This document shows positions 23,501 to 34,863 of a stretch of 64,000 bases of DNA, one piece after another (position 1 is the stretch's first letter; each line of letters starts with the position of its first letter). The notes under the pieces were generated by a model. The model was not told the DNA's origin. It saw nothing but the letters and a program-made list of their open reading frames with translations, and ran no database searches. The position numbers were made by a program, and so were the translations under genes. The stretch is from Chamaecyparis obtusa (taxonomy: Eukaryota; Streptophyta; Pinopsida; Cupressales; Cupressaceae). Location: NCBI GenBank assembly GCA_027943335.1, contig BSBK01007022.1, forward strand, positions 186,001 to 250,000, in the 5' to 3' direction.

Positions 23501-23549
23501 TTTACTCAATGTGGTAGATGTTGGCAATTTGGCTAATGTGGATGCATAG
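20516..23549 (+). pseudogene. Element A ORF2: large conserved protein of unknown function
   Basis: I do not recognise this protein. The start at 20516 matches the start of copy B at 26321. Two one-base deletions, near 20864 and 20954, and several stops (20711, 21405, 21792, 22252, 22611, 22998, 23442) break it, but from 20958 on the frame is constant. The N-terminal half has EDRVIDITGDLIHEVTGLSK, NTGSSYNGRGIVISKIKQ, ITYMFFHSLRRFPYTI and VDTDFTYIEVVEPRIEFIDP. A Lys/Pro-rich middle follows, and the C-terminal 250 residues look like coiled coil. The terminal codons run into the 3' LTR, with a TAG at 23547. Against copy B the amino-acid sequence is kept far better than chance. No RT, protease or integrase motif is present. 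Confidence 0.7.
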
Positions 23550-24532
23550 ATGTTTTCATTATGGAAACATATGATCTCTATTGAGAGTGCAGAATCTGGA
23601 ATGCAAGTATGGCAAGTTGAAGAAAGAAATTGTCTAAGTATGGATACAGTGATCCTGACAGAGCACCCAATGAAGATTTAGTTGGCGACGTCCACTGGAG
23701 AAATATTTTTGTTTGTGTAGTTAACTAAAGCTTCTACAGAGTATGAGGATACCCCATGTCAGTGAGCATAAAGTTTGGAGTAGCACGGACAAAGTTATTC
23801 AAAGTTTACTGAAGACAGTTTTTGCAGACAAAACAGTTTTGGAGACAGTATTAGCAAAAGAGTTAAGGGATTATTTTTTCTTGTCAAAATAATGACTTAA
23901 CATTATGAAGGGATGACATCCTAGATGTTTACTCTTGGATAAATATTTTGGAAGCTGACCATGTAAAGTTATTATCTCTAATAACTCATATATTAGGTAT
24001 ACTTGAAATGTAATGAAAGATAGATGTGATATGTAAAAAGAAAGAAAATATAACTTGCAATAGTTGTATATTGTGATAGCAGCAAAGGCTATTGATGCAA
24101 AGTTGTAAGAAATACCATATTACAGTCAGAAACATTTTTGTATTACCTATTTGGGCAGTGAGCTCAGCTGGTGATCAGGTTTTGTAATCTAACTCCTAAC
24201 AGGGTTAAGGCTTCTAACAAGGCCTAAAGTCCTTTAACTAGGACAGATCTACTATATATTGTAAATTGACTCTTAACAGGGTCCAATATCCCTAATAGGA
24301 TACTTTTGATTAGTGATCTTTGTGGGTACCATCCCCACCGGGGTTTTCCCTTGGCTAGGGTTTCCTCGAGAACATGTGATGTGTTATGAGTTCTATTTAC
24401 TACTATGTTTGTTAATCAACTTGATAATATTTGTATGCACTAAAGTAATCTGTTATATCCATAAGTGGGCAAAAGAAAAAGTTTTTGAAATACTAATTCA
24501 CCCCCCCCTCTCAGTATTTCCTATTTCTAACA
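23519..24532 (+). repeat. 3' LTR of element A, also acting as 5' LTR of copy B
   Basis: It starts TGTTGGCAA after the PPT-like GTGGTAGA and ends CTAACA before the PBS of copy B. It is 1014 bp against 1017 for the upstream LTR. A single LTR between two interiors gives an LTR-interior-LTR-interior array. Confidence 0.78.
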
Positions 24533-24534
24533 AT

Positions 24535-24546
24535 TGGTATCGGAGC
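24535..24546 (+). other. Primer binding site of element B
   Basis: TGGTATCGGAGC, one base off the canonical initiator-Met site, lies two bases after the LTR end. Confidence 0.82.
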
Positions 24547-24609
24547 ACAGTTACTCAGAGAAGGAACATTCAAGGAAAGCTTAGCAGCGTGAGTAAGATC
24601 TCTACGGAT

Positions 24610-25893
24610 ATGGATCAACTTTAGAAGAATCTTGAAGAAGCTCTTGAATAGATTGATATGCTTAATGATGAAAGAAACTCCTTAAGAAGAAAATATGAAG
24701 ATGCAAAGAATGCTATTGACAAATTAAAAGGTAAGATTGAAGATCTAAAATCTGAAAAGAAATCTGATATGCTTGTTGAAGATTGTGATGAATTAGAAAA
24801 AGAAAATGAGATCCTTAAGCATGAGTTGAAGATAGTAAATCTGAAGCTTAGTATGAAAGATGGAAATTTGAGATCTGATAATGAAAAATTGAAAATTGAG
24901 AATGAAGATCTGAGGTCAAGACTTGAAAAGGAAACATCTGAATCTGAAAAAGTAAAAGTGCAGTATGTGGAACTTGAGAAGTATAATAAAATTGTGAAAG
25001 GTGAATTGACTCAATCTAAACAACAACTTGAAAGGCTATATTCAAAAAGTGATAAGACTGAAAAACAAATTTCTTTTGAAGAACCATTCTTTGATAGGAC
25101 TGGATTTCGATATAGTATGTTTAGAACAAACCATGAAAGTAAGAAGCCAGATCTGAAGACATTTGAAAGTGTGGAGGAAATAAAGCTAGATGAGAACACA
25201 TTGGAAGATCCACCTAAAGAAGAACCACCTAGAGAGAAAGAAGAATCAAAGAAAGAAGAATCAAAATAGGAAGAATCATCTAAAGGTATGAAAAGAGAAT
25301 TCAAAGGTAGATGTTTTTCTTGTAATACTATTGGGCACATGAAGAGAGATTTCACAGGTAAGCAATTTAAACCTTTTAATGGACATTGTTATAATTGTCA
25401 TAGTTTTGGACATAGAGCTAACGAATGTAGAAGACCTAAAAGTAATTTTGAATAATTATGATAGAATGATTGGGAATAATAACAATGTAGATAAGAAATC
25501 TATTGAAGAAATGAATCAAGGAAAAGTGGTAGTATGTTTTAGATGCAACAAAGTAGGACACATTGCTAGAAATTGCAGGTCACAAATTAACCAGCAAGGA
25601 CAGAGATTTGGAAACAATGGAATCATTTGTCAGATATGCAACAAGTTTGGACACTCTGCAAGATTTTGCAGAATGAACAATGGAGGTTATCATCATAACC
25701 CTAACCCTAGGAACAATGCAAGAAGGAATGAAAATGCAGGAAACAAAGAGAAAAGTTGTTGTAGAAATGAAGATGAAGTAAAATTTGATAAAGGCACAGA
25801 TCAAGGAGGTATAGTCAGCACTGAAAGTATTCAGGAAGGTAATGTAACTAATGGTAAGGATGAATCTTTACCTGACCCTTCTTTAAGTACTTA
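24610..25893 (+). pseudogene. Element B gag-like protein: coiled coil plus four zinc knuckles
   Basis: It is collinear with the element A protein. A TAG lies four codons in (24622) and others at about 24649 and 25267. The coiled coil runs from 24658 to about 25080, followed by repeated PPKEE / KKEESK acidic-basic linker. Knuckles read CFSCNTIGHMKRDF (last Cys to Phe), CYNCHSFGHRANEC, CFRCNKVGHIARNC and CQICNKFGHSARFC, so three of four are intact. A frameshift near 25440 separates knuckles 2 and 3. The C-terminus SLPDPSLST is followed by TAA at 25893. Where A has lost a knuckle residue B often keeps it, so the ancestral protein had four. Confidence 0.8.
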
Positions 25894-26320
25894 AATTATG
25901 TAAGTTTCTATAGTTTAGGACTTAGGATTAGTGTAGATTAGGAATTTGAATGAGTTAAGTTTTGCATAGTTAGATATAGGTTTATTATGTTGTACTAATG
26001 CTATGATTAAGTGCACAAAAGAAAATATTGTGTTTTGCGAGGTTGCAGAAAGTTTTATGGTTGCAGGTTTGCAGAATCATCTTTTTGAGGTTTTAGAGGC
26101 AAAATGAATGAATGCGATGTCAGATCAAGTTAATGTGAAGTGTTATAAGGTCGAAATCAAATTTATCATGATTAAAAAGTGATTGAAAAGAGATTTCAAA
26201 GAATAAAAAGTGAGTTGAGGATGATTTGAAGAAGTTTGGAAGTAGTTTGCAGTGACGATCATACCGAAACCCTAGATTTGCAAAGTTGAGGTATTTTTTG
26301 ATCTTTAATCAGTTGATAAG
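25894..26320 (+). other. Spacer between the two ORFs of element B
   Basis: Non-coding, 427 bp. Parts match the element A spacer (20068-20515), for example TTTTGCGAGGTTGCAG and the run just before the ORF2 start. Confidence 0.5.
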
Positions 26321-28750
26321 ATGGATATTTCTATGGTTCATAATGTTAAGGATAAGAATAGACCTAAGATTAAGAAAGAACTAGTAGAACCAACTGAAAT
26401 TGATGACAGTCTAGCATTATCATCCGTACCAGACGGAGTATTGCACATTGAGAATGTTAAAGGATATTTAGGTTGCAAGTTTGAAACTTTGGAAGATGTA
26501 GATTTTAGTGATGATTATAGGAAATTGTACAATCAAGACATGTCCAGCTTTTGGGCACCTAGAGAACAATGAAATTATCAAATATTCCATGAAGTATGAA
26601 TTCAATGATGAGGAATGTACCAAGATCATTTTGAGTAGAATCCACAATGGGAAATTCTGGATGGAGGATAGAGTTATTGATATAACTGCCGACCTAATTC
26701 ATGATGTTACTGGATTATCTAAAGTTGGAGAGATTCCATTGAATGAAAAGAACATGAGAAAGATTGTTTTAGATAACACTGGATCTAGTTATAATGGTAG
26801 AGGAATTGTGATAAGTAAGATTAAGCAAGATGATGTTAGGTACCTTTGCAAGATCCTAACAACTAAATTCTGTGGTAGTTCAAGGGAAGATGACATGGCT
26901 GTAGGAATGATTCATGTAGCTTATCTTATGTGTATTGAGAAGAAACCAGTAGACCTATGTGAAATTCTAAAAATTTAGTTATTTGAGAACTTATAAAAGA
27001 TTAAGAAGGCTAAGTACACACAGTTTAGGTTTTCATCTCTGATAACCTATATGTTTTTCCATATTTTGAGAAGATTTCCTTACATAGTTGATTGGAGTGG
27101 CAATGTGAACATAATGGAAAGAATAAAATCAGTCTACATGAAGCACCTTTTTGATAAAGTTAATGACAGTGTGAAGCTTGTATTGAAGACTTTTCAGAAT
27201 ATTGTTAAGAACAAATCAAGGATTCCTCAATCCTTAGTTGAAAAGCATAAAGAAGACATTTGTTTTATGGTAGACACTAATTTCACTTACATTGAAGCAG
27301 TTGAGCCTAGAATGGAATTCATAGACCCTCTTGGCTATAAAATATCTGAAGCAGAAATAGTAGGATATGTGAATAGATTGTTAAAATGTGAGTTGGATGG
27401 TCATGCAAATAGGTTTGGAACCTATGAAGAGAATTTCAGCTCTGCAATAAGTTTGAAAGAAAAGAAGCAATCTAGTAAGAGAGTTGAATCTACTATGAAG
27501 AAAATATTGAAAAAATCTGGTATGTCAATTCATGAGTTTAAAATAGCTAAGAAGACTGTAGAAGCCTTGAAGCAAAGTGAAAATCTTGTAATTTCACTTG
27601 AGACATCAAGTGCAGATCCTATTGATCCTATTGTAGTAAAGGTAAAAGTTGAAGTACCTGAAAAAGATGAAGGAGATAAATCTTTTTCTCCTATTCCTAG
27701 CAAAAGAGTAAAAGTGAGTGCAACAGGACCCATCAAGAGACAGAAAGTAATTGTACCACCTGTACCTAGAAATGTAGCAGTAATTAAAGATGATGATGTA
27801 GTTTCAATCAAGAAGAAAACTTGGAAACCAAGAATTGAAAGAGTTAATGAAGATATATTGAAGCATGGAGACTTCACTAAGTTTAATAAATTCTATGATC
27901 AATATGGATCATTTCACAGATTGAATTTTGAGAATGTAATGATTACACATATGATTGTGGCAGATAAGAAACTTAGCACTATTCATGGTAAGATCCCAGA
28001 AGATTTGTATAACAGACTTGTGAATAGAAAATAAAGAGCATAAGAAGAGGACATAAAGATGAGAGAACATGTAATCAGACAGTTCTGTGAAGTTGAGGAT
28101 GAAGATCATTTGAAGAGATTCTTGAAGTCTCTTGGAACTTTATTGAGAACTAAGAGAAGAACAATCGTTATAATGGGAGGCAAAAAGGAGGAAGTACAAA
28201 AAGAGACAGAGCAAGCAGTAATGCAAGTTCTTGCATATATAGTTGTAGAAAAGCATGTTGAATCAGACCCTCAGCAGAAGCAATCAGAGGAACTGCATGT
28301 AGAGAAAGTTGGCATTGAAGAAGTCCCATCTTCTTCACATATCAATATTGGCAAAGAATCAATGGATATTAAAGGAACCAAAGTGACTCTAGAATCAGAT
28401 GTAGTATTTCATGATCTAGGAAACATTGTTGAAAATTTGGCTTTGGGAGAGCAAGAAAAGATCACAGAATCAGAGAAGAATACAGAGGCAGAGGAAGCAC
28501 CAATTGTATCAGAATCAGTTCCAGTAGAGTAGTCAGTTAAAGGCAAACAAATTTTGACAGAGGTCACTACCCCTAGTGCACCTAACAATAAGAAGAGACA
28601 AATTGGTTCAATTTTTGAAGACCTTGGAAAAGAAGTTGAAGATGATGATCATCTTGAGTTCATCACATCTCTTAAAAAAATTATTGGAAAAAATAAGAAG
28701 GTGAAAGACCTTGAAGGAAAAGTTAGAGTTTTATCTAAGAGTCTCTAGTA
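26321..28750 (+). pseudogene. Element B ORF2: conserved protein of unknown function, 3' truncated
   Basis: This is the homologue of element A ORF2. The ATG at 26321 opens MDISMVHNVKDKNRPK. One frameshift near 26540 moves it to the frame that then stays open, with few stops (26976, 28032, about 28040, 28530, 28746), to 28750. The longest clean run is 27051-28034 (327 residues). Conserved blocks with A are EDRVIDITADLIHDVTGLSK, NTGSSYNGRGIVISKIKQ, SLITYMFFHILRRFPY, DTNFTYIEAVEPRMEFIDP and DLGKEVEDDDHLEFITSLKK. The charged C-terminal half is predicted coiled coil by eye. DITxDLIHxVTGL recalls phrases in plant transposon-associated proteins, but I cannot name a family. Confidence 0.7.
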
Positions 28751-29052
28751 TTTCATATTGTCAAAATAATATTACCTAGCTGATTTAGCCCATCTGAGTC
28801 AGCCAAAATAATGGTGAATCTATTAGGGATTGTACTATAAGCATTGTAGTACTTGCCATACCAGTGTCTATTGGGTTGGTAAAAGTGTCTCCACAAGTCA
28901 TTCTATTCACATGTACTTGAATCTATCTGGGTTTTTGTGTTTCTCCTGTACTGTTTGAATTTTTCTTTAGATTCTCAAAGTTTGTCTATCAAAATTCCCA
29001 TTAACTTGGGTGGTGACTCAAAGGGTTAGAACTAGTGTGCATTTACAAGGTG
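28751..29052 (+). other. Junction and leader of element C
   Basis: Homology to element A ORF2 stops at 28750. This stretch has no ORF. TGGTGACTCAAAGGG at about 29005 partly resembles the PBS of element D (TGGTGACTCTGCTGGGGA) and may be its degraded equivalent. Confidence 0.4.
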
Positions 29053-31526
29053 AAAACCATGGATAAAAGAAAGAACATGAGGTATTTTGTGAGGAAACAC
29101 CTAGAAGTAAATCTAGAAGAGTTACCTCAGTCAAGAAAGAAGAATTGGCTTAGAAAAGGTGGTGAGTCTATCAATGTACTTGTGAGAGAACACAACAATG
29201 AGGGATGTGGGGTGTTACACACATCTGCCAATGAAAATGAATCTATATACAAAAGTTCTAAATCTGATAGTGGTATCTTTGGAGATAATTTCTTTGATAC
29301 ACTAGAAGTATTATATCAAGAAAAAGTTATACCTCTTGTAAATCAGAATGTGAGAGTAGGAAATAAAAGCCATGTATCTGGTTTATATGAAGATGAACTT
29401 ATTTCTAAGAAACAACCAATGGAGACAAGAAGGGTCCATTTCCCATATCAAAATATTACTGATATGGATGTATCATTGAGCTCTGATGATATTATGATTG
29501 GCCCAATTTATTTGGGTGCATTGAGATTACAGCTGGCAGAGTAGGATGCCATATATAAGAGGTTGCAGAAAGAAAGAGAGGTTAAGACCATGAATTCTCT
29601 AATGGAAAGAGAGTCCTTTGAAAAATTATTGAGTTAAAAGAAAGGAACAAAATGTTTTCTTCTGGTCCTAAAGCTTTACAACCTGACCTCTTTGGTGATC
29701 TTTCTTCCTTGAGAAGTGAGAAAGAATGTCTATTAGAGGATCATGAGTTTGAACAAGAGGGTCCTATGATTAGACAAGTACAAAGCTATATGTCTCAGCC
29801 CAAAGAAAAGGAATGAAATGAGTGTACCAAGCCTACTTCTATTGACAACAACGAGGGTAAGAAAAAGGTGGTTGAGAACAAAATCAATGAGCCTATGATC
29901 AAGCCAAAGATTCCACCACCTATTTCAAGCTTTGATATAGAGATGGAAAAGAGAAGAAAAAAAAGATATTATCTAGCAAAGGAATTAGAAAAAGCTGAGG
30001 TTGAGGCATCTATTGCAGAAACAAGAAGGAATATACAATTCTTGAAATCTTCATCTGCAGACACTTCCAGACCATCTACAACTAAAATAGATAATGCCAT
30101 CCAAAACTACTCATGTTGCCTCACTTGGTAAAACTGATGTTCATAGTTTTCTTTCTTCAACATCTGCTAAAATAAATGCTAACCATATGCAATAGTAAAA
30201 TATACATGTGGGTGGGGGTATGACAACTAGTGTTGGTCCTAGTGGAAATATTGGATTAGGTTTTCAAATAAGACCTATACAATTAGAGGGGTATAAGGAA
30301 ATTTGTTTTGATGGGATACTTGGTTATCCTAATGCTATTCCAACTGAATTGAGAAATAATGAAATTAAGTTTTCTAGAAATAATGCTATCAGTTGTGAAG
30401 AACATCTCAAATTATTTGTAGATATGTTAAATGATTATGAAGTGCAACATGAAGATGTGGTTATAAATTTTTTTGTTCAATCCTTAGTGGAAGATGCTAG
30501 GGATTGGCTTAAGAGACTTCCTGATAATAGTATTGATTCATGATATGCATTTGAAAAGTGTTTTAAGGAGCAGTATGGTGATAAAACAAATGCTAGTTTT
30601 ATGTTGAATGAATTCAACAACATAAGAAAAAATTAGAATGAATCTGTTGTAGAGTTTAACATGAGATTCCAGATGGCATGCATAACTTGTTTCAAGTTAT
30701 GAGGTTAGATGATAATGTTTGTCTAAAAACATACTTTAATTCTTTTGATGGAAAGGTGTGATATCTCCTAAGAGATAAAGAACCAAGAAATCTCAGGGAT
30801 TCTTTCAAGATTGATGTGAATATTGAAAAAAATATGAAAATATCTGGCAAATTGGGTGGGAAAAGAGATGACCCTAAGTTATTTGGGAATAGGGGAAATA
30901 AGAGGGATGGTGAGAGAACTGTTGGAAACAATAGAAAAGAGGAAGAAAAGTTGGATAAGGTGTTGAATGCACTAAAGCACTTGAAACCACCCAATAGTAT
31001 AAATGACAAGATTTTTATTGTAGACAATCCCTAATTTAACAATAATTTCAATAAGAAAAATAGACTATAGAATTTCCCTTATAACACCCAGTGGAAAGAT
31101 GGTAAAACTATTGCCCCTCCTGCAAAAGGAAATAATGACAAGAAAATCCTTGATCCAGTGTAGAAAACCTATGTGAATATTGTGGAAGACACATCCTGGT
31201 GTGTGGCCTGTCAGTCACCTCACTCTTCAGAACATTGTGTAGTTGCAAAATCTATAGCTGCTTACCAAGATGAGGATCTTGAGAAATCAGACCAGAAAAA
31301 AAACAATGATGACATTGGGTGTAATCTTGTTGATTCATACATTGGATAAGAAGATGCCTCAAATTTTGATGAGGATACTGATATATATCTAAAGAGACAG
31401 AATAAAGAAATGTTCCATCAAGAAGTATTTTCTAATGATGAAAATGTTGATAGCATGGCATGTAACATGACATCTATCTTAGATGGAGTAAATTTGAGAA
31501 GACCCTCAAAGGAACAGATTGCTAGG
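29053..31526 (+). pseudogene. Element C gag region, gypsy-like, split by element D
   Basis: Broken open stretches lie at 29053-29544, 29868-30131, 30208-30543 and 30816-31034 in different frames. The 30208-30543 part is a retrotransposon gag: GILGYPNAIPTELR, EEHLKLFVDML and LVEDARDWLKRLPDNSI. The same signatures recur in element D gag (36978-37547), so the two families are related. About 31195-31240 encodes a CVACQSPHSSEHC zinc-like motif. The region upstream of gag (29053-29640) is Ser/Asp/Glu-rich and unknown to me. Coding stops at 31526 because element D inserted there; it resumes at 44143. No polymerase is seen before element F cuts it at 44525. Confidence 0.7.
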
Positions 31527-33239
31527 TGTTGGTACCGTTAAAATTTTTGAGGAATGGGACACATTAGCATGCATTTGTATTATTTTTGCTTTCAGGATGC
31601 ATGTGGGAACCGGGTGTTTTCTGGGTGGTTTCATAAAATTCAAATGTCCATTGCCTTTCACATGTTTTAGTGGTTTATTCTGAGTCCTAAAGTTGCATGT
31701 TGAAATGGGTTTTCATCATTTCATCCCTAGGGGGTCTCAAAATCAAAAAATTGCCAAGTGTAGAAATCACCGGGAAGGGTTACTTTGAGGTTGAATAATA
31801 TGAAATTTGATAAGTGTCATGAAAATCTGAGCCTAGCATCTTGTTGTACACATTGCATACTCTCTATGTGTTAGGTTTTAGGTCCCCGTGATAAGTTTTG
31901 ACCCTATTTGTTCATCCCCTTCCGGAGGTGTTTTCTTAGTTTTGCACTTGTGCACTTGTTACGTTATTCTCAGAGGCCCTGTTTGTGGAGCTGTATCTTT
32001 TGCCCGGTGATTGGGAGTGAAGTGATGATCATTTCCCTACATTTTAAAAAAGTTTTACTTCATCCTTGTCACTTAGCAGCTCATGTCGAATCCATTGGAT
32101 GAGTTTCCCAATGTGATTCCATTTGCAGTTTTTGTTGTTTGCAAAGAGTGTGAAGTGCATCAGTTTGCCGGAGGTCAACTTTGCTCGTTTATAACTTTTG
32201 ACCAGTCAAACTTATCAATGAAATTCTTGTTGTTCTCCATTGAAAAGTTGACATATTAATTCCAGTTCAGATTTGAGCTTTTTGCCAATCCAGTTGATCT
32301 CTTTTTGAAGGCGTTTCCAAACTAAACTTTCCATTGTTTTCTGTATTTTCTGAGTGTGTCTCTGCAAGTACCTATTTTTATGAGGCCATATCTTTTTCCC
32401 CGCTGGTGCCCAATTCAAAGTAGTGATTGATTCATGTTTTTTATGTCTCAATGAGCTTTTGTGCCAATTTGTAGCCTCCTCGAACTCTGTTTGGTATTTT
32501 TGCCAGGGTGTTTTCAAAGGCAGTTTATTACTTCTGACAGTGTGTTTGCAGAAAACAGAATGAAAAGAGCAACTTTGAAGGCTTATAACTTTCATCTCGG
32601 TTGTCATCATGGGATGCCATTTTGAAAAATTCTTGTTTGTATGACAGAGAATAGGCTCGTTTAGTGGCGGGGCCGGGTCAGGTGATTATGTTAGTTTTTG
32701 AAGCCAGTTTCCGGGCCTGTTTTTCTTGATTTTGGTGCTTTGCAAATTTGGTTTTTTTTTAGACTTTGAGTATCTGGGTATGATTATTTTTGATCATGAG
32801 ATGTTACGAAAGGCGTTTGGAGCTATTTCAGGCTTGGGTGTTTGAAATCAAAATATTTTTTAGTCGGGCCCGCTTCGGGACCCAACTAACCTGATCAACG
32901 TTGCAGCTTCAGGATTGAGATGGCCTATGCCCGATAAAGATGAGAGTCATGATTTGTTATGTTTTGTATCCAGGAGATGATTCTACAGAAGGAAAGTAAA
33001 CCATTATCAGAAGATATTGACATTCCCTTTAGTGAAATGAGCAACAACAGATGATGGTAGGTGCTATGCCATCCAAGGTATGTAAAAAGTCATCAAATTT
33101 GAGTGACTTAAGTTTTAAAATTGTAACATATCTTATGTCAAAAGTGATGATGCAAGAGGGAACAACATTCAAGGGACATGGATTTTGAAAGGATCTTGCA
33201 GAGATCTGTGGTGGGTGTTCGAATCTGATTTTTCTCTGA

Positions 33240-34020
33240 GATTGCTGATGACATTCCTTTCAAATACAAAGGGCATATGAGAAGGGACCGGCCTTCAAGG
33301 AAAATTAGGGAAGAGAAGCTTAAGAAATCTGTGGATAATTCTTCAAATTTGAGGTATCCAAATTTTGTATCCTATAGTGCAAATATACTGGTTGTAGGAG
33401 TTTCACAAGCTGTTATAGAATTTGAAGATTATGTTTTGTTGAAGACAATGAAGAGAATGATACTCTTCAAGATTATGTCGGTAGGACTGATAAAGATAAA
33501 CAAGTTGTGGCTTCGTTGTTTTCAAGTGTAAGCGAGCATGTGGAAGAGTGTTCATTGCAAAGAAAAAGAGTCAGACAATGTTTCAAATGAAAATGATTGC
33601 CTTCAAGAAGATTTTAGTGTGCAACGAAAGGATTTGAGTAATTTTATTTATGCTGAAGACACAACAAATGATGCTATTTTCGAGCATTCATATAAGAGTT
33701 ATTCAAGCTCTCCAAAGATGATGCATGTAGCTGGATCTGATTATATTGGTGAAGAGATTGTGGAACCCATGACAAATAATTCTTGAACCTCCAAGTGAAC
33801 ACAGGAGATATCTTTATTAGGTCATGGATTACATGGAAAAAGAGTAGTTGATAAAATAATGGAGGAGGATGGTAAGGAAGGAATTTGACAGTTTTGCCAG
33901 CGATGGCACATAGTTTTGTTGGAGCTGTGAAACCTCGCTTCTTACCTTCTAGATGGGATATTCAGCATAGTGGCCGCTGTGAATCTAGTGATTATAGTGT
34001 TTATAATCCTTCCAAGAGGA
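33240..34020 (+). pseudogene. Captured plant gene fragment inside the 5' LTR of element D
   Basis: Across frames this stretch encodes protein-like sequence unlike any retroelement domain. It reads MRRDRPSRKIREEKLKKS, SNFIYAEDTT, MMHVAGSDYIGEEIVEP, then GHGLHGKRVVDKIMEE, QFCQRW and VKPRFLPSRWDIQHSG followed by SDYSVYNPSKR. From memory the last blocks resemble a conserved uncharacterised plant protein with GHG-HGK-VV, QFCQRWR, PRFLP-GWD-HSG and SVYNP motifs. I cannot name it and it needs a search. Frameshifts and stops (about 33530, 33784, 33888) show it is dead. The equivalent segment at 41059-41840 carries it too, so capture preceded the last transposition. Confidence 0.55.
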
Positions 34021-34281
34021 ATGAGCTGGAAAAACTCATCTGTAAGTGCAGAGAACCGAGAAGCCCACACAAAGTTCAAATGGGGGCACAAAGTCTTTGG
34101 AGACTCAACACAGAGTAGTGCCCTATTAGCACAGACACGGCACGTGAACTGTTTTAAAGTTTTAAAAGAAAAGGGATTAGCGTTAAAATTAAAGGAAGCC
34201 AGCGCCATGAAAAAGGGATGCTTCATGCAAAGGGTAACTATTGTGGAAATGGAAGACTCAGAATTTGAAAAGGAAGATGCA

Positions 34282-34440
34282 GCATTACAAATGGGAAGAC
34301 TCAGCATTTCAAAGGGGAAACCACCAGCGCAAGCAAATGGAAGAGACCAACATCAAAAAAAAATGGAGATCACGCCAAATGAAGAGGCAACGTTAAAATG
34401 AAATGGCAGCATTAAAGGGAAGACTTTGCGTTCAAAGGGG
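34282..34440 (+). repeat. Degenerate duplicated block in element D LTR
   Basis: GCATTACAAATGGGAAGACT followed by CAGCATTTCAAAGGGG (34282-34317) is echoed by GCATTAAAGGGAAGACT followed by TTGCGTTCAAAGGGG (34409-34440). Shorter echoes (GCGTTAAAATTAAAGG near 34179) lie upstream. The second LTR has the same block. Confidence 0.45.
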
Positions 34441-34863
34441 CTGCTTGTGTATGAAGAAAGAGCTCACGCAAATTTGAAAGAAGCCTTGGCACGTGAAATA
34501 GTAGAGCCTAGTGTGAATATGAAGGGAGGATGCTGCGTGAGTAGCCTATGACATCTTGAGCCGAGAAGGCCTCACACATAAAAGAGTAATCACATACTTA
34601 TAAGCGTGTGAGGTAATAATAAAAGGCTGAACAGTTTCATTATCCCACATTGGCGAGAAGTGGGGACTGTTCATAGTTTTTATATGAAAGCACACACATA
34701 GCAAAATGAAGAAAGAGCCAAGAGGCTTTTGGCGGGTCCTCTAGGCTTGGTGGCTTCTGTGCGCTTGTGGGCCCCACAAAAAGGGATAAGATATTTTTGA
34801 CCAAATTGTGTGACTATGCAAGAATGAAGGCCTCGAGATTCATGTGATAACATAATGGTGGTC

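Larger units (their letters stand above)
17684..24532 (+). mobile_element. Element A: RT-less copia-like LTR retrotransposon
   Basis: The element has two LTRs of 1017 and 1014 bp around a 4.8-kb interior. The interior encodes a coiled-coil/zinc-knuckle gag-like protein and a second long ORF without any protease, reverse transcriptase or integrase motif. The PBS is of the initiator-Met type. The 3' LTR follows GTGGTAGA, a weakened form of the usual copia polypurine tract. The 3' LTR is directly followed by the PBS and interior of a second, divergent copy (B). It would need enzymes from another copia element. Confidence 0.75.
24533..28750 (+). mobile_element. Element B: second, diverged copy of the RT-less family, 3' end lost
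   Basis: The interior is collinear with element A from PBS to about 22900 of A. It stops inside ORF2 at 28750, where unrelated sequence of element C starts. The last several hundred bases of interior and the 3' LTR are missing. No target duplication can be tested. Confidence 0.75.

Noticed and set aside
32215..32610. 131-codon minus-strand ORF, conserved at 40033-40428
   Set aside because: Conservation is explained by these being the two LTRs of element D. The reading has no recognisable motif and runs antisense to the LTR.
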